NCBI GenBank assembly: GCA_050946375.1
Contig: JBMNUT010000005.1
Location: 93,391 to 157,390 of the forward strand
Direction of reading: 5' to 3'
Source: UBA1794 sp050946375
Lineage (GTDB): Bacteria; Bacteroidota; Bacteroidia; Bacteroidales; Bacteroidaceae
DNA length: 64,000 bases
The position numbers and the translations under genes were made by a program. This document shows, one piece after another, positions 18,117 to 26,409 of the stretch. The first letter of the stretch is position 1, and the number at the start of each line of letters is the position of its first letter. Below the pieces are notes generated by a model that did no database searches, was not told the DNA's origin, and was given only the letters and a program-made list of their open reading frames with translations.

Positions 18117-18734
18117 TCAGGTCAGCAGTCCGCAGCTGCGGAAGAGCGTGCGGTATGCCTCGGCTTTCTGCTCGAGGGGCAGGGGGTAGGCACGCGAAGT
18201 GGAGGGCATGCGGAAGAGGCGCATGGCGCGGCCGTCCGTCAGGCTGAAGGATACGTATTGCCCGATGGGGGGCTCGCGGTCGAGTGCGAAGCAGCGCAGT
18301 ATGGTTTGCATCGATTTTCCGCCCGTGGTGGCTATGGCCTGGCAGTGGGGGATGCGGCGCAGCAGGGCGTGGAGGTCGGCGGGTTCCACGATTTGCAGGT
18401 GCTGGTCGGAGGCATTGCCTTGCAGCCGTCGCACGCGGTAGGCAGCGTCGTAGAGGGCGATGCCGCGCTCGTCGAGAAAACGGGCGATGCGCTCGCGGTC
18501 GAACGCCTTTCCTCCGGGCAGGAGGAAATGGTTGCGGTCGGCAAAGAAGATGTGCCCTACGATGCGCCACATGTCGTTTTGCAGGTTAGGGTAGTAGAAT
18601 TCCATCGACCAGCGCTTCCGGGGTGGCGGAAAACTGCCCAGCATGAGCAGTCGTGCCCCGGCGGGCAGGAAGGGAGGCAGGGGGTGTACTTCGATGGGGG
18701 CTTCGCTTGCGGGTACGGAAGTGGGAGGGGTCAT
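18117..18734 (-). CDS. Uracil-DNA-glycosylase-fold protein (MUG-like)
   Basis: This 205-residue protein belongs to the UDG superfamily, close to mismatch-specific (MUG/TDG-like) members. The first motif reads LLMLGSFPPPRKRWSMEFYYPNLQN, with Gly-Ser-Phe-Pro-Pro in the place of the water-activating loop. The C-terminal motif RMPSTSRAYPLPLEQK matches the DNA-intercalation loop (H/N-P-S-P-x-S/T). Such enzymes remove uracil or mispaired bases, starting base excision repair. I keep the first Met (18734); the first about 15 residues are of low complexity, so the true start could be slightly later. Its neighbour downstream, the helicase, is convergent. Confidence 0.8.
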   Translation of the reverse strand: MTPPTSVPASEAPIEVHPLPPFLPAGARLLMLGSFPPPRKRWSMEFYYPNLQNDMWRIVGHIFFADRNHFLLPGGKAFDRERIARFLDERGIALYDAAYRVRRLQGNASDQHLQIVEPADLHALLRRIPHCQAIATTGGKSMQTILRCFALDREPPIGQYVSFSLTDGRAMRLFRMPSTSRAYPLPLEQKAEAYRTLFRSCGLLT

Positions 18735-18752
18735 AGGGTAAAGTCTGTGGGC

Positions 18753-18840
18753 TTTTGGGAAAAAGAGGCGGCACGCTTCGGAAAAACAGGCAGGGCTTTT
18801 TGAGAAAGCATGCTGCGCTTTTCCGGAGCGTGCCGCGGGT
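18753..18840 (+). repeat. 22-bp periodic intergenic repeat, array 3
   Basis: Four units begin near 18753, 18777, 18797 and 18819 in the same plus-strand orientation. They fill the 109-base gap between ispG and the glycosylase gene, both on the minus strand. Confidence 0.7.
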
Positions 18841-18843
18841 TGC

Positions 18844-20745
18844 TTATTCTTTCCAGTCGCCGCAACGCTTGATGAGTGCTACGAGTTTGTCGACTGCTTC
18901 CTCTTCGGGAATGTTTTTCTCAATGCATTCTTTCTGTTTGTAGAGGCTGATTTTTCCGCGTCCGGCGCCGATGTATCCGTAGTCGGCATCGGCCATTTCG
19001 CCCGGGCCGTTCACGATGCATCCCATGACGGCTATCTTCAGTCCGCCTCCTGCGAGGGGCGCGGTGGCCGCCTTGATGCGCCGCAGCGTTTCCTGCAGGT
19101 CGTAGAGCGTCCGGCCGCAGCCGGGGCAGGAGATGTACTCCGTCTTGGTCATGCGCAGGCGTGCGGCTTGCAGAATGGCGAAGGCCGTTTCTTCAATCCG
19201 TGCGGCAGGCAGCGGCTGGGGTGCCGTGGATAGGAGCATGATGCCGTCGCTCAGTCCGTCCAGCAGCAGGGCGCCTATGTCGGCGGCGGCATGCAGCTGG
19301 AAGTCTTCCACCTCAGTGTCGGCATAGTGCTGGAAGGTGATGACGGGATTGGTCAGCCCCTCTTCCTGAAGCTCGAAGGCCAGCGCGCGCTGTTCGCCCA
19401 GGCGGTTGGGGTGGTTGCTCTGCGCTACGACTACTACCTCCGGATGTCGGCGCAGACAGGCCCGCGCCTCTTCGCCCATCGCCATGTAGGGCATGAAGAG
19501 GAACTTGGCCGGTGCCGGGCAGTGGTGCAGCTCCATGAGGCGCGAATAGCTGAAGGCCGGATGCAGTCCCGGCAGGGGTCGCCAGGCATCGCTGTCTACG
19601 ATGTATTCCGTGTCGCTGCCCGTTGCCGTCGATTGCTCCTGCGCCCGTTTTTCGAGCCGTGCGGCAATGTCGGCGGGGAGCTTCGAGCCCAGGTAGATAA
19701 AGTCGGGGCGGAGCCGTCCTTCGCAGTCGTCTTTTCCGTCGAGCTGTGCGCTGACGACGACCGGCGGGTTGCTGCCCCCGATGCGTCCCACTGCCGTGGT
19801 CGGGCGGCGTTCGGGGCGGAGATAGTCGAACGAGGCGGGCACCCGGCCCGGAATGTAGGGATGTCCTTGGCGGGCCGTGCAGTAGTCGCGCAGCTTGCGG
19901 GCTACGGGGATTTCCGCTTCCGGCGCCTCGCTGAGGGAGACGCGTATCGTGTCGCCCAGCCCGTCCATGAGCAGTGCGCCGATACCCAAGGCGCTCTTGA
20001 TGCGTCCGTCCTCTCCTTCGCCGGCTTCCGTCACGCCCAGATGGAGCGGGTAGTGCATTTCTTCTTCCTCCATGCGGGCGTCCAGGAGACGCACGGTGCG
20101 CACCATGACGACGGGGTTGGAGGCTTTGATGGAAATCACTACGTTGTGGAACTGTTTGCGCTGGCAGATGCGCAGAAACTCCATGCACGACTCCACCATA
20201 CCCTCCGGGGTATCGCCGTAGCGCGACATGATGCGGTCCGAAAGCGAGCCGTGATTCACTCCGATGCGCAGCGCCGTCCCGTGCTGGCGGCACAGGTCGA
20301 GCAGCGGCACGAAGCGGTCTTCCAGCCGTTGCAGCTCGCGGGCATACTCTTCGTCGGTATATTCCAGGTGGCGGAATGTGCGCGCCGGGTCGATATAGTT
20401 GCCGGGATTGATGCGTACCTTGTCGGCATAGCGTGCGGCCACTTCCGCCACGTGGGGATTGAAGTGCACGTCGGCCACGAGCGGCACCGTGCATCCTTCT
20501 CGTTCACGCAGGCGTTCCTTGATGGCGCCCAGGCACTCGGCCTCCTTCGCCCCCTGCGTCGTGAGCCGCACGTATTCGGCTCCCGCGCGCGCCAGGCTCA
20601 GCGCCTGCGCCGTACTGGCCTCCACGTCGGCCGTCGGCGTAGTGGTCATCGACTGCAGCCGGATGGGGTTTTCGCCTCCCATCGGCGTGTTGCCCACCGC
20701 CACCTCTACTGAAGGGCGGCGGCGGTAGTTGAAAAGGTCGGTCAT
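18844..20745 (-). CDS. ispG: 4-hydroxy-3-methylbut-2-enyl-diphosphate synthase, long Bacteroidetes form
   Basis: IspG (GcpE) reductively converts MEcPP to HMBPP in the MEP isoprenoid pathway. At 633 residues it is the long form, with an extra domain inserted between the N-terminal TIM barrel (VAVGNTPMGGENPIRLQSMT, VADVHFNPHVAE) and the C-terminal iron-sulfur domain. The [4Fe-4S] ligands are present in SCPGCGRTLYD and in MGCIVNGPGEMADADYGY, where the Glu is the fourth ligand. It lies 27 bases downstream of purE on the same strand and is probably co-transcribed from the repeat-borne promoter at 21340. Confidence 0.97.
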   Translation of the reverse strand: MTDLFNYRRRPSVEVAVGNTPMGGENPIRLQSMTTTPTADVEASTAQALSLARAGAEYVRLTTQGAKEAECLGAIKERLREREGCTVPLVADVHFNPHVAEVAARYADKVRINPGNYIDPARTFRHLEYTDEEYARELQRLEDRFVPLLDLCRQHGTALRIGVNHGSLSDRIMSRYGDTPEGMVESCMEFLRICQRKQFHNVVISIKASNPVVMVRTVRLLDARMEEEEMHYPLHLGVTEAGEGEDGRIKSALGIGALLMDGLGDTIRVSLSEAPEAEIPVARKLRDYCTARQGHPYIPGRVPASFDYLRPERRPTTAVGRIGGSNPPVVVSAQLDGKDDCEGRLRPDFIYLGSKLPADIAARLEKRAQEQSTATGSDTEYIVDSDAWRPLPGLHPAFSYSRLMELHHCPAPAKFLFMPYMAMGEEARACLRRHPEVVVVAQSNHPNRLGEQRALAFELQEEGLTNPVITFQHYADTEVEDFQLHAAADIGALLLDGLSDGIMLLSTAPQPLPAARIEETAFAILQAARLRMTKTEYISCPGCGRTLYDLQETLRRIKAATAPLAGGGLKIAVMGCIVNGPGEMADADYGYIGAGRGKISLYKQKECIEKNIPEEEAVDKLVALIKRCGDWKE

Positions 20746-20772
20746 TGCGTAACGGTATTGTTGCGTTCCCGT

Positions 20773-21279
20773 TCAGTTTGTCTTGAACTTGTACTTCACT
20801 TCCGCCAGGTCGCGGTTCGCCTTTTCGATTTTCGCCTTCAGCCCCTCCTTGTAGGCAGCCAGCTTCGTGGCGGCAGCCTCGTCGCTTTGTGCCAGAATCT
20901 GCAGGGCCAGGATGGCGGCGTTGAGGGCTCCGTTGACAGCCACGGTAGCCACGGGGATTCCCGGGGGCATCTGTACGATGGCCAGCAGGGCGTCCATTCC
21001 GTCGAAGCTCGAGGCGATGGGCACTCCGATTACCGGCAGGCACGTGTTGGCCGCAATGACTCCCGGCAGTGCGGCAGCCATTCCGGCGGCGGCAATCACC
21101 ACTTTAATGCCCCGCTGCTGGGCTCCGCGTGCAAACTCCTCTACGGCAGCCGGCGTGCGGTGGGCGCTCAGGGCGTTTATCTCAAAGGGAATTTCCATTT
21201 CGTCGAAGAAGGCAGCCGCTTTCTCCATGATTTTCAGGTCGGATGTGCTGCCCATAATGATGCTTACAATAGGTTTCAT
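20773..21279 (-). CDS. purE: N5-carboxyaminoimidazole ribonucleotide mutase
   Basis: Class I PurE moves the carboxyl group of N5-CAIR to give CAIR in purine synthesis. The start is placed at MKPIVSIIMGSTSDL (21279), since upstream residues are not conserved; this gives 168 residues, the usual length. The active-site motifs are MGSTSDLKIM, SAHRTP and AAGMAAALPGVIA. The C-terminal 20 residues form a charged helix (AKIEKANRDLAEVKYKF). It is first in a purE-ispG unit. Confidence 0.95.
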   Translation of the reverse strand: MKPIVSIIMGSTSDLKIMEKAAAFFDEMEIPFEINALSAHRTPAAVEEFARGAQQRGIKVVIAAAGMAAALPGVIAANTCLPVIGVPIASSFDGMDALLAIVQMPPGIPVATVAVNGALNAAILALQILAQSDEAAATKLAAYKEGLKAKIEKANRDLAEVKYKFKTN

Positions 21280-21337
21280 TGGCAAAGTCTGTTTATTGAA
21301 TATAAGAAAAGAGAATAAGGAATGTTCCCTATCCCCC

Positions 21338-21480
21338 GGCAAAGATAGTGAAAGGCGAGTGCAGCGGCAAACGGAAAACGAAGTTTTACGCTTTGCCGAT
21401 GCCGAGCCGCCTCCTGTCTTCGCGTCGGCAAAGTAGTGAAAGGCGCGAGCCGCGGAAAATCCTGTGCCTCGCCGAAGCCG
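21338..21480 (-). repeat. 89-bp promoter-bearing repeat, purE copy (two diverged units)
   Basis: The units begin with caaagata at 21340 and caaagta at 21429, exactly 89 bases apart. They share blocks with the lepB copies: aaagatagtgaaaggcgag, then a hairpin-like aaaac/gtttt, then gccgagccgcctcctgtctt. The second unit decays after about 50 bases. A single 22-bp-type unit (ttttggccgaaacatgcaag) follows at 21518. The rest of the gap up to 21589 shows nothing clear. Confidence 0.75.
21340..21371 (-). promoter_or_regulatory. Promoter of purE-ispG inside the 89-bp repeat
   Basis: On the minus strand TTTG (21371-21368) is followed after 20 bases by TATCTTTG (21347-21340). Both elements are part of the 89-bp repeat unit also found upstream of lepB. 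Confidence 0.7.
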
Positions 21481-21589
21481 TAAAAGGCACGCCTCGGAGC
21501 GGAAAAAACCTTGCCACTTTTGGCCGAAACATGCAAGGGAAAATTTGTGATTCGCCCCAACTTTATAATTGGAGGGCGGGCCGGCGAAA

Positions 21590-22702
21590 TCAGTTGTTCT
21601 TTTTGTAGCTCACTACTGCCCACACGTTCATTACGACGGCAAAGCAGCAAAGTGTGAGAAACTGCGGGAGGAGGCTGGCGAAAGGGCTTCCCTTCAGGTA
21701 CACCATGCGCATGACTTGGATGAAATATTTCAGCGGATTGACGACCGTTATTGCCTGCGCCCACTCCGGCATGCTGCTCACCGGCGTAAGCAAGCCGCTC
21801 ATCAGCAGCAGAATCAGCATGAAGAAAAACATCACAAACATGGCCTGCTGCACCGTATCGGAGTAGTTGGAAATGACCAGTCCCATACCGGATACCGTCA
21901 GCAGATAGACGGATGCAAACAGGTAGATGGTGAGCAGACTGCCGGCCGGGGCGAGGCCATACACCCAGTAGGCCAGGCCCATGCAGAAAGTCAGTATCAG
22001 AAATCCGATGAGCCAGTAGGGAATCAGTTTGGCCAGCACGAAGGCCAGCTTGCGGGTGGGGCTGACATTGATTTGCTCGATGGTGCCCGCTTCCTTTTCG
22101 CCTACGATGTTCAGCGCCGGCAGAAAGCCGGACAGGAGCGTGAGCAGCATGACCATCACGGCAGGCACCATGAACACCTTGTAGTCCAGGCGAGGGTTGA
22201 ACCGGTAGTGCGGCACGATGCTGAAACCGCCTCCCGCAGCAGCGGCGCTCCCCTCGGGCGACTCCTCGCGGAGCTCGGCCGAGAAATCGGTGACGACCGA
22301 TGCCAGATAAGACGCGCCGAGCGCACCTTCCGTGCCGTTGACGGAATTGGCCGACAGCATGACGGAGGCCCTTCCCTCCGTTGTCAGGCTGCGTTCGAAG
22401 CCGTCGGGAATCTCCATTATGATGTCCGCGTCGCCCGATGTGACGTGGCTTATGGCCTCTTCGTAAGAACCGGAGACGTCCGTCAGGTGGAAGCAGTCCG
22501 AGGCCGACGCCTTCCGTATGAAGCGGCTGGAGACCGGGCTGCGGTCGTTGTCGACAACGCTCAGCCGTAGGCTCTTTATCTCCTGGCTGGCTACCCACGG
22601 CATGATGAGCATCATGGCGAGCGGCATTGCGATCAGCAGCTTCGGCAGAAACGAATTGCGGACCAACTGCTTGAATTCTTTCTCGATTAAGTACTTGAGC
22701 AT
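21590..22702 (-). CDS. ABC-2 type transporter permease (second)
   Basis: The start is set at MLKYLIEKEFKQLVRN (22702), giving 370 residues; upstream in-frame residues are a shadow of the preceding gene. It has an N-terminal membrane segment (about 17-36), a long extracytoplasmic domain, and five further membrane segments in the C-terminal half (from about 175). An EKEAGTIEQINVSPT loop matches the ABC-2/YhhJ-YbhR family. It is the last gene of the efflux operon, 32 bases after its paralogue. A pair of such permeases with the two ATPases forms a drug or bile-salt type exporter; the substrate is unknown. Confidence 0.88.
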   Translation of the reverse strand: MLKYLIEKEFKQLVRNSFLPKLLIAMPLAMMLIMPWVASQEIKSLRLSVVDNDRSPVSSRFIRKASASDCFHLTDVSGSYEEAISHVTSGDADIIMEIPDGFERSLTTEGRASVMLSANSVNGTEGALGASYLASVVTDFSAELREESPEGSAAAAGGGFSIVPHYRFNPRLDYKVFMVPAVMVMLLTLLSGFLPALNIVGEKEAGTIEQINVSPTRKLAFVLAKLIPYWLIGFLILTFCMGLAYWVYGLAPAGSLLTIYLFASVYLLTVSGMGLVISNYSDTVQQAMFVMFFFMLILLLMSGLLTPVSSMPEWAQAITVVNPLKYFIQVMRMVYLKGSPFASLLPQFLTLCCFAVVMNVWAVVSYKKNN

Positions 22703-22734
22703 GGCATTTTCCTCCTTCTCCGTTTTTCTTTCGC

Positions 22735-23841
22735 TCAGTGCAGACGCGTCTTGAAGCACCGCAGACTTACGCCTATCAGCACGACCGTCATCAGCGCCAG
22801 CAGGGCAATTTCCTCCGTCACGGCCCGGAAATCCGCGCCTTGTATCATGATTTTCCTCACGGCCGCCGTGAACCATCTGGCCGGAACGAAGGCCGAAATG
22901 CCCTGAAGTACGGGCGGCATGCTCCCGATGGGGAAGATTAGTCCCGACAACATCACGGTGGGCATCATCAGTCCCATGCCGGAGGCCAGCATGGCCGCCA
23001 TCTGGCTGCTGACCATGTTGGAAATGAACAGTCCCAAGGACAGGGTGAGTATCACGAACAGTATCGACACGACTATCAACAGCCCCAGGCTGCCGACAAT
23101 CGGCACATTGAGCACGTACGTAGACAGCAGGAGAATGGCGGCGAGATTGACTGCGGAAAGCGCCAGATAAGGCAGCATTTTGGCCAGGACGATGGCGTGC
23201 GGCTTCATCGGCGAGGCGAGCAGCACCTCCATAGTCCCCGTCTCCCTTTCCCGTACGATGGCAATGGAAGTCATCATTGCGCCGACGAGCATCAGAATTA
23301 CGCCCATCACGCCCGGCACGAAGTTGTAGGCGCTTTCGCCCTGCGGGTTGTAGAGCATCCTTATCTCTGGCGTGATACCTGCGGATGGGGCTGCATCGCC
23401 GCCGGACAATTCCTGCCGGCAGGACGACAGAATGTTGCTGGCATAGGCGGTGATCATGCTTGCCTGGTTGGGGTCTGTGCCGTCGGTTATCAGCTGTATG
23501 GAGGCCTCGCCGCGCGGCAGGCTTTCAGCAAAATGCGCACAAAATACGACGACCAGACCGATTTCCCCGTCTTTGAAGGCGTCGTTTATTTGGCGTATAT
23601 CGGTCAGTTCTGCGGCCAGGTCGAAATATTTGCTGGCCTGCAGGTGCTCTTTTATCAGCCGGGTTGACGCGTCTTTTGCGGGGTCGAACACGGCAACCTG
23701 CGTGTTTTTCACTTCCGTGGAGATGGCAAAACCGAAAAGCAGCATCTGTATAATGGGCATACCCAGCAGAATCAGCATGGTACGCTTGTCGCGGAAAATG
23801 TGGTAAAACTCTTTCCGAACGAATGAAATGAACTGTTTCAT
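22735..23841 (-). CDS. ABC-2 type transporter permease (first)
   Basis: This 368-residue protein starts MKQFISFVRKEFYHIFRDKRT, a hallmark of the YhhJ/YbhS-type ABC-2 permeases. It has one N-terminal membrane segment, a large external domain, and five C-terminal segments. The conserved loop reads RERETGTMEVLLASPMKP. It is 4 bases after the ATPase gene and precedes a second permease, so the exporter is probably a heterodimer. Confidence 0.92.
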   Translation of the reverse strand: MKQFISFVRKEFYHIFRDKRTMLILLGMPIIQMLLFGFAISTEVKNTQVAVFDPAKDASTRLIKEHLQASKYFDLAAELTDIRQINDAFKDGEIGLVVVFCAHFAESLPRGEASIQLITDGTDPNQASMITAYASNILSSCRQELSGGDAAPSAGITPEIRMLYNPQGESAYNFVPGVMGVILMLVGAMMTSIAIVRERETGTMEVLLASPMKPHAIVLAKMLPYLALSAVNLAAILLLSTYVLNVPIVGSLGLLIVVSILFVILTLSLGLFISNMVSSQMAAMLASGMGLMMPTVMLSGLIFPIGSMPPVLQGISAFVPARWFTAAVRKIMIQGADFRAVTEEIALLALMTVVLIGVSLRCFKTRLH

Positions 23842-23845
23842 GGCT

Positions 23846-24589
23846 TTAGTCTCCTCCTCTTTTGGCTTCGCGGGCCAGCCGCAGGAATACGTCGTCCATC
23901 GTGGCTACCTGAAACTGGCTGCGCAGGTTTCCCGGACTGTCCAGGGCTTTGATGCGGCCGTCTACCATGATGGAGACGCGGTCGCAGTACTCGGCTTCAT
24001 CCATGTAGTGCGTCGTGACAAAAATGGTGATACCCTGGTCGGCGGCGCGGTAAATCATTTCCCAAAACTGCCGGCGGGTTATCGGGTCGACACCGCCCGT
24101 AGGTTCGTCGAGGAACACGACTTGTGGCGAGTGGAAGATGGATACGGAGAATGCCAGCTTCTGCTTCCATCCCAAAGGAAGCGCCTTGACGAGCGTGTTC
24201 CTTTCCTCCTCGAGTTGCAGTTCCTGCAATATGCGGGAGGTTTTGTCGGCTATTTCCCGGCCTTTCATGCCGTAGATGCCGCCGAACAGGCGCAGATTTT
24301 CCCAAACTTTCAGGTCTTCGTAGAGGGAAAACTTCTGACTCATGTAGCCAATGTGCCTTTTCACTTTCTCGGCTTGGCGGTAGATGTCGAATCCGGCCAC
24401 CGTACCTCTGCCCGACGTTGGCCGGCTCAGTCCGCACAGCATGCGCATGGCTGTGGTCTTTCCTGCGCCGTTGGCTCCGAGAAAGCCGAATATTTCGCCT
24501 CTCTTGACTCGGAACGAAATGTGGTCTACCGCCACAAAATCGCCGAAACTTTTAGTCAGTTCTTCGGTTTCTATTACCCACTCGTTCAT
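23846..24589 (-). CDS. ABC transporter ATP-binding protein (second)
   Basis: The 247-residue nucleotide-binding subunit has Walker A GANGAGKTT (about 37-45), a signature LPLGWKQKLAF in place of LSGGQ, Walker B VVFLDEPTGGVDP, and the H-loop TTHYMDEAE. The altered LPLGWKQ signature is normal for the second ATPase of YbhF/RbbA-type systems. Its start overlaps the stop of the first ATPase gene (ATGA), showing coupled translation. Confidence 0.93.
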   Translation of the reverse strand: MNEWVIETEELTKSFGDFVAVDHISFRVKRGEIFGFLGANGAGKTTAMRMLCGLSRPTSGRGTVAGFDIYRQAEKVKRHIGYMSQKFSLYEDLKVWENLRLFGGIYGMKGREIADKTSRILQELQLEEERNTLVKALPLGWKQKLAFSVSIFHSPQVVFLDEPTGGVDPITRRQFWEMIYRAADQGITIFVTTHYMDEAEYCDRVSIMVDGRIKALDSPGNLRSQFQVATMDDVFLRLAREAKRGGD

Positions 24590-25503
24590 AGATTCTCCTT
24601 TTCGTTGAGCATAAGCATGAAGCAGTCTTCCACTGTCGGCCTGATTCCTTTGATGGCGATGTCCTTGTGTTCCTGCCGGAGGAGATGCTCTTTCAGCCTA
24701 TCGGGGGAAGTGCCCGGCTCCAGCACTACGTGGAAACTGTTTCCAAAGGAATAGGAAGAACGTGTGGAAGGATATTCTTTTAAGTCGGTGAGCAGGCGGT
24801 GCATCTCCTTTGCCTGCACTGCCCAGAGGGGATAGGGGAAGGTCGCGACAATGCCCTCGGGGGTATCGATGCGCAGGAAGCGGCCGTTCTGTATCAAAGC
24901 GATTCGGTCGCAGAGCTTTGCCTCGTCCATGTAGGGTGTGGAGACCAGTATGGAAATGCCTTGTGCCCTGAGGCGGACGAGCATTTCCCAAAACTCTTTG
25001 CGCGAAACAGGGTCGACTCCTGTGGTCGGCTCATCGAGGAACAGGACTTCCGGCTTGTGGATCAGGGCGCAGCTCAATGCCAGTTTTTGCTTCATCCCTC
25101 CGGAGAGTTTGCCGGCCCGCCGGTGCCTGAAAGGTTCTATCTGCCGGTAAATGTCTTCTATCAGGTGATAGTTTTCTTCGACAGTTGTGCCGAACAGGGT
25201 GGCAAAGAAGTTCAGATTTTCCTCTACCGTGAGGTCCTGGTAGAGCGAGAAGCGCCCCGGCATGTAGCCAATGAGGCGCCGTATTTTCTTGAAGTCTCTT
25301 CTTATGTCCAGTCCTTCAATGCTTGCCGTGCCCTTGTCCGGCAACATCAGGGTGGTAAGGATGCGGAAAAGGGTGGTTTTCCCTGCTCCGTCCGGGCCGA
25401 TGATGCCGAATATTTCCCCTTTTTCCACGTCGAAGTCTATGTGCTCCAGCGCATGGGTCGGGCCGTAGGCCTTGCAAAGTTGGTGCGCACTGATTGCCTT
25501 CAT
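24586..25503 (-). CDS. ABC transporter ATP-binding protein (first)
   Basis: The start at MKAISAHQLCKAYGPTHALEH (25503) gives 305 residues and overlaps the HlyD gene stop by 4 bases (ATGA). The long frame upstream is only a shadow of hlyD. It has Walker A GPDGAGKTT, signature LSGGMKQKLALS, Walker B VLFLDEPTTGVDP, and a switch region STPYMDEAK, where His is replaced by Pro/Tyr as in some YbhF-like first ATPases. A C-terminal extension of about 80 residues follows the ATPase core. With the 247-residue ATPase it corresponds to the two halves of YbhF. Confidence 0.93.
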   Translation of the reverse strand: MKAISAHQLCKAYGPTHALEHIDFDVEKGEIFGIIGPDGAGKTTLFRILTTLMLPDKGTASIEGLDIRRDFKKIRRLIGYMPGRFSLYQDLTVEENLNFFATLFGTTVEENYHLIEDIYRQIEPFRHRRAGKLSGGMKQKLALSCALIHKPEVLFLDEPTTGVDPVSRKEFWEMLVRLRAQGISILVSTPYMDEAKLCDRIALIQNGRFLRIDTPEGIVATFPYPLWAVQAKEMHRLLTDLKEYPSTRSSYSFGNSFHVVLEPGTSPDRLKEHLLRQEHKDIAIKGIRPTVEDCFMLMLNEKENL

Positions 25504-26402
25504 TGTCCGTTGTCTATCTTGATTTCGCCGTACATGCCGCGCTTTATGTAGCCATCGTTCTCCACGGCTATCTTGATGGCATATACCAGATTGGCCCGTT
25601 CGTCCCGGGTTTGTATGGTTTTGGGCGTGAATTCTGCTTTGTCGGAAATCCACGTCAGCGTGCCCGGGTATTCCTTTCTTCCCTTGCGCCCCTCGTCGGC
25701 AAATACGCGGACCGCCTGTCCTATTTTCAGGCGGGTAAGCTGGTCGGCTGTGACGTATGCCCGGAGGTTGATTCGCCTCATGTCTGCAACCTTGAACAGT
25801 GCCTTCCCTGGCGAAGCGAGTTCTCCGCGCTCGGCATATTTGGTCAGCACGGTTCCGCTTATGGGGCTGGAAATGATGCATTTCTGTATCTTGTCGTTCA
25901 GCAGTGCTATCTGTGCCTGGAGACTTTGTATGTCGCCGTTTGCCCCGCTGTTGGTGTTGTTCAGCGTTTCCTGCCGGGCCGAAAGTTGTTTTTCGAGCAG
26001 CGCAATCTGTGCTTCGATGTCGTCCAGTTGTTTCCGGTTGGCGGCATTGTCTTTGACAAGGTTGGCGAAGCGCTGCTGTTCCTTGCGCTGCGTGGCTATC
26101 TGCTGGCGGATGGATGCTACCTGCTGCTCTACGTTGTAGCGGCGACTGGCAGCCGATTGCAGGTTTCCTGCCAGCTGTAGTTTCTGCAGGTGCAGCTGTA
26201 TGGTGTCGATGCAGCCTACGGGGCTGTCGGCTTTCAGCTCCATTCCTTCTTCAATGTCGAAGCGCAGCAGTTCGCCCGTGCCTTGGGCGGACACGATAGT
26301 CTCCGTAGCTTCAAATACTCCCGAAGCGTCATATTCGTTGTCTGAGTCGCCGCACGACGCCAAGGAGAGGCTCAGGCCGATGAATAATATAAATCTTCTC
26401 AT
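25500..26402 (-). CDS. HlyD/YbhG-type membrane fusion lipoprotein
   Basis: The 300-residue periplasmic adaptor has a lipoprotein signal with lipobox LASC (Cys about 17). A first lipoyl-like half domain (EATETIVSAQGTGELLRFDIEEG) comes next. A long coiled-coil hairpin (about 70-170; QQVASIRQQIATQRKEQQRF) follows, then the second lipoyl half (ISSPISGTVLTKYAERGEL) and a beta-barrel domain. It links the ABC-2 permeases to the TolC-like channel encoded 8 bases upstream. Confidence 0.92.
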   Translation of the reverse strand: MRRFILFIGLSLSLASCGDSDNEYDASGVFEATETIVSAQGTGELLRFDIEEGMELKADSPVGCIDTIQLHLQKLQLAGNLQSAASRRYNVEQQVASIRQQIATQRKEQQRFANLVKDNAANRKQLDDIEAQIALLEKQLSARQETLNNTNSGANGDIQSLQAQIALLNDKIQKCIISSPISGTVLTKYAERGELASPGKALFKVADMRRINLRAYVTADQLTRLKIGQAVRVFADEGRKGRKEYPGTLTWISDKAEFTPKTIQTRDERANLVYAIKIAVENDGYIKRGMYGEIKIDNGQ

Positions 26403-26409
26403 ATCTGCG

